Source: a virus
Virus record (IMG/VR): IMGVR_UViG_3300046171_000162
Span: 1 to 64,000 of that record
Length of the DNA: 64,000 nucleotides
Reading direction: 5' to 3' (one strand)
Shown here: positions 57,261 through 64,000 of the stretch, piece after piece
Numbering within the stretch: position 1 is the first letter of the stretch
Layout of the letters: the number at the start of each line of letters is the position of its first letter
The notes under the pieces: model-generated
The model's input: the letters and a program-made list of their open reading frames with translations, nothing else
Told to the model about the DNA's origin: nothing
Database searches by the model: none
Made by a program: the position numbers and the translations under genes

Positions 57261-58110
57261 TATGAATCAGGTTATGATTAGTAACCTGATGGCACAGATC
57301 AAACAAAGTGAACTGAACGAAAAACTGGTGAGGCATATGGTCCTTACCAGTCTTCGTTCTTATGAGAGACAATACACCGAAGAATATGGTGAAGTTGTTC
57401 TCGCATACGATAGCAGACACTACTGGCGTAAGGACATCTTTCCTTTCTACAAAGCAAGTAGAAAGAAAGCAAGAGCAGAATCATCTCACAACTGGACAGC
57501 AATCTTTGAAGTCCTAAACAAGATCAGAGATGAGATCAGAGAATACTTTCCTTACAAAGTAGTAGAAGTCCATGGTGCTGAAGCAGATGATGTAATCTCT
57601 ACACTCTGTAAGAACAAAGAACCACTGGACAAGATTCTTATTCTATCTGGGGATAAGGATTTCATTCAATTGCAGAAATACCCAGGCATTACACAGTACA
57701 ATCCAATCACGAAAAGACCTGTAGCACACGATGATCCTTGGCAATATATCAAGGAGCATGTGATGCGTGGTGACAAGTCAGATGGTATCCCTAACTTCCT
57801 GTCAGATGATGACACATTTGTTGCAGGAGTCAGGCAGAAACCTATCAGTCAAAAGAAGGTAGCGAAGTGGGTCACACAAGAACCATCACAGTTCTGTGAC
57901 AACACACAGCAACTTGCGAACTATCATCGCAACCGTAACCTGATTGATTTTGATTGTGTTCCTGAAGAGATCGAGCAGAAAATTCTCGATGAATATAACT
58001 CGATAAATATCAGTGGAAAGAAAGTTCCTTTGGAATACTTCAAGGAACATCAACTGAATGATCTGTTGCAGGAATTCTTTTTTCGTAGTTCATCACCATT
58101 TACAAAATGA
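57247..58110 (+). CDS. rnh: RNase H (T4-type 5'-3' exonuclease)
   Basis: 287-residue FEN-family nuclease that removes RNA primers. Metal-binding acids are seen in MVIIDMNQ, GAEADDVISTL, LSGDKDFIQLQ and MRGDKSDGIPN. The GTG-like upstream region is inside the previous gene; the ATG at 57247 gives the family N-terminus. Confidence 0.94.
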   Translation: MVIIDMNQVMISNLMAQIKQSELNEKLVRHMVLTSLRSYERQYTEEYGEVVLAYDSRHYWRKDIFPFYKASRKKARAESSHNWTAIFEVLNKIRDEIREYFPYKVVEVHGAEADDVISTLCKNKEPLDKILILSGDKDFIQLQKYPGITQYNPITKRPVAHDDPWQYIKEHVMRGDKSDGIPNFLSDDDTFVAGVRQKPISQKKVAKWVTQEPSQFCDNTQQLANYHRNRNLIDFDCVPEEIEQKILDEYNSINISGKKVPLEYFKEHQLNDLLQEFFFRSSSPFTK

Positions 58111-58541
58111 ATTTGCTTATTAATGAAGTGCTCCAGAAAGTGAGCAATGCGAAGACCAAGGCAGAGAAGAAGAAGTTGCTATTGCAATACAATACTAATG
58201 CCCTTCGTGCTCTCTTGATTGCAAACTTTGACGAGAGCATCGTCAGCATGCTGCCACCAGGAGAGGTCCCCTACACCGTCAACGATGCCCCTGAAGGGAC
58301 GGAACACTCGGTCCTGGAGAAAGAGTACCGAAAGCTGTATCTCTTCTTCAAGGGCGGTAGCAGCACCCTTAAACAGTCCCGACGTGAGGAACTGTTCATC
58401 CAGATGCTAGAGGGTCTGACTGCTGGTGAAGCAGAGGTTCTGACTCTGGTCAAGGATAAGAAACTGGGTAAGCGTTGGAAGATCACCAAAGCAGTGGTGT
58501 CCGAGGCATTCCCTCACATTCAATGGGGGAATCGCGGCTGA
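58107..58541 (+). CDS. Conserved cyanophage protein (DUF6433-like)
   Basis: 144 residues, mostly helical: INEVLQKVSNAKTKAEKKKLL, then LEKEYRKLYLFFKGG and LTAGEAEVLTLVKDKKLGKRW. I recall this as DUF6433; role unknown. ATGA overlap with rnh, where T4 has dsbA. Confidence 0.7.
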   Translation: MNLLINEVLQKVSNAKTKAEKKKLLLQYNTNALRALLIANFDESIVSMLPPGEVPYTVNDAPEGTEHSVLEKEYRKLYLFFKGGSSTLKQSRREELFIQMLEGLTAGEAEVLTLVKDKKLGKRWKITKAVVSEAFPHIQWGNRG

Positions 58542-58807
58542 TGGGAAAAGGAATCAAGATGCTGCATCAGGAATGTGATCCTACCCTTTGCCAGGATCGC
58601 AGTCTTCCATACTCTGCTTACATGGTAGAGTATTCTCAAGATGGTATCACCAAGTTTGATATCGTAACTGCTCCTGGACGTGTGGATATCTTTGATCACT
58701 ACTGGGACATGTATGGTAAAGACTTTGTTACCATGACACAGACAGAGGGGAGAGCCAACCCCAAACTTTGGGTGGACCCTAACGAACCACCAAAGAATAA
58801 AAAATAG
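58541..58807 (+). CDS. Small protein of unknown function
   Basis: 88 residues from the ATG sharing one base with the previous stop. Two Cys (HQECDPTLCQD), an alpha/beta middle (DGITKFDIVTAPGRVDIFDHYWDMYG) and Pro/Lys end. No family recognised. Confidence 0.65.
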   Translation: MGKGIKMLHQECDPTLCQDRSLPYSAYMVEYSQDGITKFDIVTAPGRVDIFDHYWDMYGKDFVTMTQTEGRANPKLWVDPNEPPKNKK

Positions 58808-58829
58808 TTAAATGTAACAGTCGATACAT

Positions 58830-58859
58830 TTGACAAATGCTATATAGTAGTGCTATACT
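58830..58859 (+). promoter_or_regulatory. Sigma70 promoter with repeat around the -10
   Basis: TTGACA (58830-58835), 18 bases, TATACT (58854-58859). TGCTATA occurs at 58838 and 58851 and its inverse TATAGCA at 58860, which may form an operator. Confidence 0.7.
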
Positions 58860-58877
58860 ATAGCAATCGTTCATCTT

Positions 58878-59078
58878 ATGATCAGTATCCTACTGGCATT
58901 GACCCTTGCCCATCATCAAGACGGTTCCCCCTACGGGTGGCACATGTCATGTGAAAGGTTCCTCCAACGTCGTGTGGAAATTCAGATGGATCCCAACCTA
59001 GACCAACGGTCGAAGTGGGCTTTAATTGGATATCTCAAGACAAAAGTGGAAGGTCAGTGCGAAGGATCTTATACATAA
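58878..59078 (+). CDS. Small protein with signal-like start
   Basis: 66 residues. Short hydrophobic start (ISILLALTLAHH), then WHMSCERFLQRRVEIQMDPNLDQRSKWALIGYLKTKVEGQC with two Cys. Possibly exported. I recall relatives in other cyanophages. Confidence 0.65.
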   Translation: MISILLALTLAHHQDGSPYGWHMSCERFLQRRVEIQMDPNLDQRSKWALIGYLKTKVEGQCEGSYT

Positions 59079-59113
59079 GACGCAAGTAAGTCGCGGAACG
59101 GAGCGTTCATCCC

Positions 59114-59284
59114 ATGATACCAGAATTACTTCTGTATACAACTCTATCATGCCAGCAAACCGATGCTATCATGTTGAGGATTCGGGCAAACAAATACATC
59201 GACGATGTATTGAAGATCGAGTTGGTTGATACCGTAAAGGAATCAAACCCAGAATGTGATTGGTATTGGTCTGATCACGAATAG
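59114..59284 (+). CDS. Small protein of unknown function (56 aa)
   Basis: IPELLLYTTLSCQQTDAIML then KIELVDTVKESNPECDWYW. A GAACG-GAG-CGTTC hairpin lies just before the ATG. I recall homologues in many cyanophages. Confidence 0.65.
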   Translation: MIPELLLYTTLSCQQTDAIMLRIRANKYIDDVLKIELVDTVKESNPECDWYWSDHE

Positions 59285-59354
59285 GTGGTTGGATTGGGAC
59301 GCAAACGACTGAAGGAACGGGGATTAAACCACCCTAACTTCAGAGGACATACTC

Positions 59355-59522
59355 ATGAACACCTTAACTCTCATCAAGAAGCAGATCCAGAAGGCAGCGG
59401 CACTTCACGACGCACAAATCACTCACACCTCTTACCGTGGTGTTGGGTACGATCAGCGTTGTGTAGAAAGCAAGGAAGCTCATGGCACATTCTGCTATCG
59501 CGGTCGCACCTACGTTAAGTGA
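59355..59522 (+). CDS. DUF4278-like small protein (55 aa)
   Basis: TSYRGVGYDQRC ... HGTFCYRGRTYVK has two YRGxxY elements, the pattern of cyanobacterial DUF4278. Helical N-terminus (LIKKQIQKAAALHDAQI). AGAGGA lies 9 bases before the ATG. Function unknown. Confidence 0.65.
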   Translation: MNTLTLIKKQIQKAAALHDAQITHTSYRGVGYDQRCVESKEAHGTFCYRGRTYVK

Positions 59523-59527
59523 TCGAC

Positions 59528-59623
59528 ATGCAAGCACTACAATTAGTTGGAGTAACATCCCTAGGTTGTGCAGCATTCATCGCATTACTTTACGGTGAGA
59601 TCCTCCTCCTACAAAAGATGTAG
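59528..59623 (+). CDS. Single-span small membrane protein (31 aa)
   Basis: Almost entirely one membrane helix (VGVTSLGCAAFIALLYGEILLL). Size is like small photosystem or cytochrome complex subunits, but no motif supports that. Confidence 0.5.
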   Translation: MQALQLVGVTSLGCAAFIALLYGEILLLQKM

Positions 59624-59631
59624 GGGGAAAG

Positions 59632-59790
59632 ATGCTGAAGATCAGATTTGAATATGATCTTCCAGTCTATGATTCTGCTAAACACGATCCAGATAAAGTC
59701 TTTAGACTCTTGACTTATCGTGGTATAACATATGCCAAAATGGTTTATCTAAAATCACGAGGCACGTCCAGCTGGAAAGTGAATCAATAA
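59632..59790 (+). CDS. Small YRG-type protein (52 aa)
   Basis: LLTYRGITYAKMVY resembles the YRGxxY element of DUF4278. Basic C-terminus. AGGGGGAAAG precedes the ATG. Confidence 0.55.
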   Translation: MLKIRFEYDLPVYDSAKHDPDKVFRLLTYRGITYAKMVYLKSRGTSSWKVNQ

Positions 59791-59810
59791 AACTTAATAC
59801 GTTTTCGTTA

Positions 59811-59838
59811 AGAGAGGTATCGTTACCTCTCTTTTTTT
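59811..59838 (+). terminator. Terminator
   Basis: 8-bp stem GAGAGGTA/TACCTCTC, loop TCGT, seven T. Confidence 0.93.
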
Positions 59839-59883
59839 GTGGTAACACATCAAACAACTGTAATATCTACTACAATAGTCCTA

Positions 59884-59889
59884 TATAAT
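59884..59889 (+). promoter_or_regulatory. TATAAT without clear -35
   Basis: TATAAT inside CTATATAATATAG, about 20 bases upstream of a ribosome site and the ATG at 59911. Confidence 0.45.
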
Positions 59890-59910
59890 ATAGCATTATC
59901 GGAGGTAGTC

Positions 59911-59994
59911 ATGAACCAAACCCCCTCTCTATATTATTTGATCAGTCGAATTGGAGGTGGATATGCACACACTACTGTCACGAAATCAACTTGA
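59911..59994 (+). CDS. Possible 27-residue leader peptide
   Basis: ATG with a strong GGAGG 6 bases upstream; the frame runs through the ribosome site and start of the next gene (59963) and stops 32 bases inside it. The peptide has no clear motif. It may couple translation of the next gene. Confidence 0.4.
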   Translation: MNQTPSLYYLISRIGGGYAHTTVTKST

Positions 59995-60136
59995 CGAATG
60001 GAGACATCTAGAAGACACACTTGACAATCTACAAACAGAAAATCAAAAACTAGATGACTACTATGAATGTCTAATTGAATGTGACGCGCTAAACCAGACA
60101 CAATGTAAGAGAATCTGCAGAAGAATCTTAATGTAA
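59963..60136 (+). CDS. Small Cys-containing helical protein (57 aa)
   Basis: ATG behind GGAGGTGG. LDEWRHLEDTLDNLQTENQ coiled-coil-like, then YYECLIECDALNQTQCKRIC with four Cys, possibly a helical-hairpin disulfide or metal site. Function unknown. Confidence 0.65.
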   Translation: MHTLLSRNQLDEWRHLEDTLDNLQTENQKLDDYYECLIECDALNQTQCKRICRRILM

Positions 60137-60144
60137 TACTTTCG

Positions 60145-60169
60145 GAGGGGTTGCAACCCCTCTTTTTTT
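60145..60169 (+). terminator. Terminator
   Basis: Perfect palindromic stem GAGGGGTTGCAACCCCTC with seven T. Confidence 0.9.
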
Positions 60170-60179
60170 ATGCTACTAT
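60151..60179 (+). promoter_or_regulatory. Promoter interleaved with terminator
   Basis: TTGCAA at the tip of the hairpin (60151-60156), 17 bases with the T-tract, TACTAT (60174-60179). Next start at 60199 behind AAAGGGAG. Confidence 0.6.
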
Positions 60180-60198
60180 ATAATTAAAGGGAGTACAC

Positions 60199-60366
60199 AT
60201 GGACAGAGAGAGATTAAAATTAATCCACAAGAATCTTAAGTCTTTGCTCAATGCTTTAGAAGCAGAGATCTATTCCGACCCCAATGCATACATCAAATCG
60301 GATCGCCATGATGTGTCAGCTGCTTATGCTAGATACGATGGAGACGATGATGGCTATGCAGACTAA
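60199..60366 (+). CDS. Small protein of unknown function (55 aa)
   Basis: Helical start (RLKLIHKNLKSLLNALEAEI) and acidic Asp/Tyr end (ARYDGDDDGYAD). Good ribosome site. No family recognised. Confidence 0.6.
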   Translation: MDRERLKLIHKNLKSLLNALEAEIYSDPNAYIKSDRHDVSAAYARYDGDDDGYAD

Positions 60367-60383
60367 CCAATCTATGATATAAT

Positions 60384-60656
60384 ATGAAGAAGCTATCAAA
60401 GGTCAGGCGACTGAAGAAAGCAATGAAAAACATCAACACCATGACTTCTGAAGAAATTCAGACAGGGGTGAGTGATCTTTATGATGCAATGCTTGAACGA
60501 GCACTAATCAAAAACGAACAGAAACGAAAAGGATTTGGGTATGACATCAGTGAATCTCGTAAGCGTGACTCCCGAGGCGGAGCAGACGATGGGGTACGTA
60601 GCGAGGGTGAGCAATCCAGCGAACCAGGAGAACCCGAAGGTAGCGGGACTCCTTAA
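60384..60656 (+). CDS. Small basic protein overlapping thyX
   Basis: The frame gives 90 residues. The first 55 look real (KLSKVRRLKKAMKNINTMTSEEI ... YDAMLERAL). The last 38 overlap thyX in another frame and are low-complexity. The first ATG directly follows TATAAT (60377-60382); if that is a promoter, the start must be further in, for instance ATG 60423. Confidence 0.5.
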   Translation: MKKLSKVRRLKKAMKNINTMTSEEIQTGVSDLYDAMLERALIKNEQKRKGFGYDISESRKRDSRGGADDGVRSEGEQSSEPGEPEGSGTP

Positions 60657-61176
60657 GTATTGCGTACAACATCAGCACTGGTCTGTCTTTGAACAGGCAT
60701 ACATGACGCTTGAGATAAATACAACACGCGGTGTAGCAGCTCAAGTGCTGCGTCACCGTTCGTTCACATTTCAAGAGTTTTCCCAACGCTATGCAGACTC
60801 ATCTCTGCTAGGCGAGATCCCACTACCTGAATTGCGACGACAGGACACAAAGAATCGACAGAACTCTATTGATGATATCGATCCCTTTGTCCGTCAAGAG
60901 TTCCAGATCAAAATGCAACAGCACTTTGATGCAGGAATGAAACTCTACAAGCAAATGCTTGACGCATCAATTGCAAAGGAGTGTGCTCGTTTTGTACTAC
61001 CCCTCGCCGTGCCAACAAAAATCTACATGACAGGCTCATGCAGATCATGGATCCATTATATCGATCTTCGCTCGGCACATGGTACACAGAAAGAACACAT
61101 GGACATTGCAGAAGGTGCTCGCAAAATCTTTATTGAACAATTCCCTACAGTATCCGAGGCTTTAGAATGGCAATGA
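60541..61176 (+). CDS. thyX: Flavin-dependent thymidylate synthase ThyX
   Basis: 211-residue enzyme making dTMP from dUMP with flavin. The signature RHRSFTFQEFSQRY matches RHRxxSxxExSxRY-type motifs, with FVLPLAVPTKIYMTGSCRSWIHYIDLRSA downstream. Start at ATG 60541 gives the family N-terminus. ATGA overlap with the next gene. Confidence 0.95.
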   Translation: MTSVNLVSVTPEAEQTMGYVARVSNPANQENPKVAGLLKYCVQHQHWSVFEQAYMTLEINTTRGVAAQVLRHRSFTFQEFSQRYADSSLLGEIPLPELRRQDTKNRQNSIDDIDPFVRQEFQIKMQQHFDAGMKLYKQMLDASIAKECARFVLPLAVPTKIYMTGSCRSWIHYIDLRSAHGTQKEHMDIAEGARKIFIEQFPTVSEALEWQ

Positions 61177-61409
61177 CTGAACCAATCACAGTTGATGATT
61201 ACAAAAATGTAAGTGATGAGTTCTTCGCGAAGTATAACTACGTTGTAGAACGACTTGGACCAGGACCCACAAAAGCAGAAGACGTGCTGAAAGTAATGGA
61301 GGCACTGACTGGTTGTGTGATGAAGGAACGAGTTAAAGAAAAGGTTGGACCATTTGGATTCAACAAGAAACCACAAGAGGAGGAAGAAGATGCCGACGTA
61401 TCCAGTTAA
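61173..61409 (+). CDS. Small acidic protein of unknown function
   Basis: 78 residues from ATG 61173 (ATGA overlap with thyX). DEFFAKYNYVVERLGPGPTKAEDVLKVMEALTG then an acidic tail (EEEEDADVSS). Function unknown. Confidence 0.65.
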   Translation: MTEPITVDDYKNVSDEFFAKYNYVVERLGPGPTKAEDVLKVMEALTGCVMKERVKEKVGPFGFNKKPQEEEEDADVSS

Positions 61410-61629
61410 GAACACCCAGACTGGGGAGACTAAAGAACTCCACATGTCTGTAAGAGAATACGATCAATGGAGACTGACCAATCCTGACTGGGATAAAGAC
61501 TGGCAAGCAGGTGTTGCTGGTGTTGGTGAAGTCGGTGAGTGGAAACACAAGATGAGTAAAACTCATCCAGGATGGAACGATATCATGACTCGTGCATCCA
61601 AAATCAGAAATTCAACTATTGAGTGGTGA
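61390..61629 (+). CDS. FmdB-like fold without cysteines
   Basis: 79 residues. PTYPVKNTQTGETKELHMSVREYDQWRLTNPDWDKDW has the outline of an FmdB zinc ribbon (PTYxxxCxxCGxxxE), but the Cys positions are replaced. GAGGAGGAAG precedes the ATG. Function unknown. Confidence 0.6.
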   Translation: MPTYPVKNTQTGETKELHMSVREYDQWRLTNPDWDKDWQAGVAGVGEVGEWKHKMSKTHPGWNDIMTRASKIRNSTIEW

Positions 61630-61632
61630 CCC

Positions 61633-62385
61633 ATGCCTAGAGCAAGAAAGCGTAATCAACCTGACATTAATGGTATGTCTACAAAGCAAATGAAAAGGAA
61701 GAAACCTGTCAATTCTTCCTATCTCCTACCAATTGAACCACTCACAGACAATCAAAGATTGATGTTTGATGAGTATGGTAAGGGGCAAAATATCTATGCT
61801 TATGGGTGTGCTGGTACAGGTAAAACATTTGTTGCGTTGTACCTTGCTCTCCGTGATGTATTAGATGAGGACACCCCATATGATAAAGTTTATATCGTTA
61901 GATCCTTGGTCGCTACGAGGGAGATCGGTTTCCTACCAGGAACCCATGAAGATAAAGCATCTTTGTATCAGATTCCTTACAAGAACATGGTAAAATACAT
62001 GTTCGAGATGCCTGATGACAACAGCTTTGAAATGCTGTATGAAAATCTGAAGGCACAAGAAACTGTATCATTCTGGTCCACCTCATTCCTCCGTGGTACT
62101 ACACTGGATAACTCCATTGTTATCATCGATGAATGTCAGAACTTAAACTTCCACGAACTTGATTCAATCATGACTCGCTGTGGTCAAGACACAAAGATCA
62201 TGTTCTGTGGTGATGCTCGTCAGTCTGACTTGCAAAAAGCAAATGAGAAGTCAGGTATCATTGACTTCCAACGTATTCTTCAGGACATGGATGAGTTTTC
62301 TCTAGTCGAGTATGACATTGAAGACATCGTTCGTTCTGGTCTAGTCAAATCCTATCTCATTAGTAAAATTAACTTGGGTCTTTAA
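61633..62385 (+). CDS. phoH: PhoH-like ATPase
   Basis: 250 residues. Walker A GCAGTGKTF (58-66), Walker B VIIDECQNL, and a FCGDARQSDL sensor region. Common in marine phages; proposed links to phosphate stress or RNA metabolism remain unproven. Confidence 0.95.
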   Translation: MPRARKRNQPDINGMSTKQMKRKKPVNSSYLLPIEPLTDNQRLMFDEYGKGQNIYAYGCAGTGKTFVALYLALRDVLDEDTPYDKVYIVRSLVATREIGFLPGTHEDKASLYQIPYKNMVKYMFEMPDDNSFEMLYENLKAQETVSFWSTSFLRGTTLDNSIVIIDECQNLNFHELDSIMTRCGQDTKIMFCGDARQSDLQKANEKSGIIDFQRILQDMDEFSLVEYDIEDIVRSGLVKSYLISKINLGL

Positions 62386-63077
62386 TGAATATCTTTAATC
62401 ATGTTGGTGATCTAACACCAGTTGAGATGGTAACTGAAACCATCGATGGTAAGCGATACTATGTCACCCCTACTGGTGGTAAGTATCCATCGATCACCAC
62501 TGTGATTGGTAATAATTCAAAGAAACAAGCAGGTCTAGCTAAATGGAGGAGACGGGTAGGTGACAAGGCAGCGACAGCCAAATCTACTCGTGCTTCTGGT
62601 AGAGGTACACGCTACCATAAACTGGTTGAAGACTACATCAACAATGAACTTGATACCACAAAGTACAAGGACATGCCTCTTCCCTGGTGCATGTTTCATT
62701 CATCTCGTGAAGTTCTTGATCGTATAAATAGGGTATATCTACAAGAGGCGGCACTATACTCTGATTATTTACAAATTGCAGGAAGAGTTGACTGCATTGC
62801 AGAGTATGAGGGGGAACTTGCCATCATTGATTTCAAGACAGCGGAAGCACCGAAGAAGGAGCAATACCTTTACGACTATTTTGTACAAGAATGTGGCTAC
62901 GCATGTATGCTGCAAGAAGTATATGGTTTGTCAGTAAAGAAGTTGGTTACTATTGTTGCTTGTGAAAATGGTGACACTCAAGTGAAAGTTATGCCGCCCA
63001 AGAAAGAATATCTTTTCAAATTACAAGAGTACATCCAAGAATACCAGGGAAAATATGCTAGACAAACTGGAGGATAA
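62385..63077 (+). CDS. PD-(D/E)XK exonuclease (MGME1/RecB-like)
   Basis: 230 residues. ASGRGTRYHKLVEDYIN (His before the fold), AGRVDCIAEYEGELAIIDFKTA (D...DxK catalytic site) and QECGYACML are the RecB-nuclease pattern. Likely single-strand DNA exonuclease. Start shares one base with phoH. Confidence 0.85.
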   Translation: MNIFNHVGDLTPVEMVTETIDGKRYYVTPTGGKYPSITTVIGNNSKKQAGLAKWRRRVGDKAATAKSTRASGRGTRYHKLVEDYINNELDTTKYKDMPLPWCMFHSSREVLDRINRVYLQEAALYSDYLQIAGRVDCIAEYEGELAIIDFKTAEAPKKEQYLYDYFVQECGYACMLQEVYGLSVKKLVTIVACENGDTQVKVMPPKKEYLFKLQEYIQEYQGKYARQTGG

Positions 63078-63081
63078 ATTT

Positions 63082-63300
63082 ATGACTACTGCAAAATTCT
63101 CTCAAGACATAGAGAAAATTGCATTTGATAATGCAATGAACTACATTGATGCAATCGTGTTTTACTGCGAGACTCATGACATTGAGATCGAATCAGTTCC
63201 TAAACTCATTAGCAAACCACTTAAGGAAAAACTTAAGTACGACGCACAGAAACTAAATTACATTAAGAAAACTAGTAGAGCTAAACTATTGTTGGTATGA
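63082..63300 (+). CDS. 33: Late transcription accessory protein gp33
   Basis: 72 residues from ATG 63082 behind GGAGGA. MNYIDAIVFYCETHDIEIESVPKLISKPLKEKLKYDAQKLNYIKKTS matches the cyanophage protein annotated as gp33, which links gp45 clamp and RNA polymerase at late promoters. ATGA overlap with the next gene. Confidence 0.82.
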   Translation: MTTAKFSQDIEKIAFDNAMNYIDAIVFYCETHDIEIESVPKLISKPLKEKLKYDAQKLNYIKKTSRAKLLLV

Positions 63301-63638
63301 CTGATTTCTTTAAGTCGGAGATGGTCAAAGGTGACCTACAAGAACTTGCAACCATGCAAGAGTATTGTATGAGAGCAGCGATGACATTTCCTGCGTTATC
63401 TCCCGAAAGAAAACTAGAATATTTCGATGTGTTACAAGAGATGATCGTCAAGCAGAAGGTCTTCTATACTAGACTGAAGTTGTCTGATGATCCCGAGGCA
63501 ATTGACATGGCAGACAGCATTAAACAAGCTGCTGTCATGTTTGGGGCGTCCGAAGACGAGGACGCTAACGTTGTCTTTGATGAGCTGGTCGAAAAGATCG
63601 AGGTCATGAGAGACACACTCAAGGCAGAAGGGTATTGA
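63297..63638 (+). CDS. DUF1825-like protein
   Basis: 113 residues: FFKSEMVKGDLQELATMQEYCMRAAMTFPAL ... MIVKQKVFYTRLKLSDDPEA resembles cyanobacterial DUF1825 (FF.SEIV...L...Q......F....K..FI..ME.LI.K...F..R..LS.D). Likely acquired from the host lineage. Function unknown. Confidence 0.75.
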   Translation: MTDFFKSEMVKGDLQELATMQEYCMRAAMTFPALSPERKLEYFDVLQEMIVKQKVFYTRLKLSDDPEAIDMADSIKQAAVMFGASEDEDANVVFDELVEKIEVMRDTLKAEGY

Positions 63639-63663
63639 CCCCGACTTCTGCCTGTGTTATAAT
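63635..63663 (+). promoter_or_regulatory. Sigma70 promoter of gp32
   Basis: TTGACC (63635-63640), 17 bases, perfect TATAAT (63658-63663), 50 bases before the gp32 ATG. Confidence 0.85.
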
Positions 63664-63713
63664 ACGATCGTGACGGGGGTCACATAAGCCACATCCTAAC
63701 ATCCAAAACATCC

Positions 63714-64000
63714 ATGTCTAATTTCGCAGAACTTAAGCGCAAGTCCCAGAGCAACTTTGATTTCCTCCAGAAGGAACTTCAGAAGTCCACCAATGCAAAC
63801 AGCAGCGGCGACGAGAGACTCTGGAAGCCCGCACTTGACGCTACTGGTAATGGTTACGCCGTCGTCCGTTTCCTGCCAGCACCCGAGGGTGAATCCCTCC
63901 CCTGGGCAAAGCTCTACAACCACGCCTTCCAAGGTCCTGGTGGTTGGTTGATCGACAACTGCCCCACCACTAAAGGTGAGCAGTGCCCTGTCTGTGCCGC
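63714..64000 (+). CDS. 32: Single-stranded DNA-binding protein gp32 (3' end outside window)
   Basis: The first 95 residues are present. The basic N-terminal B-region (SNFAELKRKSQSNFDFLQKEL), the core NGYAVVRFLPAPEGESLPWAKLYNHAFQGPGGWLIDNCPTT and the zinc-binding EQCPVC are typical. It coordinates replication, recombination and repair. Confidence 0.95.
   Translation, partial: MSNFAELKRKSQSNFDFLQKELQKSTNANSSGDERLWKPALDATGNGYAVVRFLPAPEGESLPWAKLYNHAFQGPGGWLIDNCPTTKGEQCPVCA

Noticed and set aside
1-64000. CRISPR arrays, insertion sequences, integrase or attachment sites
   Set aside because: No regularly spaced repeats, transposase, integrase or flanking tRNA-end duplication was seen; the layout is that of a lytic phage.

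Overview
The window is part of the genome of a lytic T4-like myovirus that infects marine cyanobacteria. The T4 core is present in cyanophage order, and it is mixed with photosynthesis and metabolism genes: psbA, psbD, two hli, talC, mazG, phoH, hsp20, cobS-like, nrdAB and thyX. The tmRNA tag encoded here resembles those of marine Synechococcus and Prochlorococcus, which suggests such a host; this is an inference. Nearly all genes lie on the + strand and are packed tightly, with many 1-4 base start/stop overlaps. Only three genes (45553-47272) are on the - strand.

Layout. 1-8859: virion genes (tail sheath gp18 cut by the window start, tube gp19, portal gp20, a small core protein, protease gp21, scaffold gp22, capsid gp23, a membrane protein, a tube-fold tail protein). 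8856-14917: recombination and late transcription (UvsY, UvsW, an Sm-like protein, gp55, gp47, a DUF3110-like protein, gp46). 14975-23839: a VWA/HExxH protein paired with a CobS-like AAA+ ATPase, clamp gp45, clamp loader gp44/gp62, a 2OG oxygenase, Sm-like proteins, a frameshifted adenine methylase and RegA. 23997-30470: Hsp20, DNA polymerase gp43, UvsX, helicase gp41, MazG. 30782-37458: a possible nuclease, ligase-like and NMNAT-like cassette, then structural-type and coiled-coil proteins. 37421-43614: primase gp61, NrdA, NrdB, a second 2OG oxygenase, an endonuclease and small genes. 43633-48527: an exported protease-like protein, a holin candidate, membrane proteins, three exported - strand proteins and a lysozyme-like protein. 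48524-48967: a circularly permuted tmRNA followed by tRNA-Arg and tRNA-Val. 49327-51473: TalC, glutaredoxin, small genes, a structured non-coding stretch and tRNA-Gly. 51474-55762: an outer-membrane barrel-like protein, small membrane proteins, two Hli, psbA and psbD. 55793-64000: a third 2OG oxygenase, a second glutaredoxin, RNase H, many small cyanophage genes, ThyX, PhoH, an exonuclease, gp33, a DUF1825-like protein and the start of gp32.

Regulation visible in the sequence. Host-type sigma70 promoters (TTGACA, 17-18 bases, TATAAT-like) precede gp55, the tmRNA, psbA, gp32 and several small-gene clusters. T4-type late promoters (ATAAATA or CTAAATA) precede the structural genes. Several terminators are physically interleaved with promoters: in three cases the -35 box sits inside the terminator hairpin and the T-tract fills the spacer.

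The most notable items are the phage-encoded permuted tmRNA with its own tag, +1 frameshifts in psbD and dam, the nuclease/ligase-like/NMNAT-like cassette, the CobS/CobT-like pair, three Sm-like paralogues, the interleaved terminator-promoter modules, and a probable ATA start codon overlapping a stop as ATAA.
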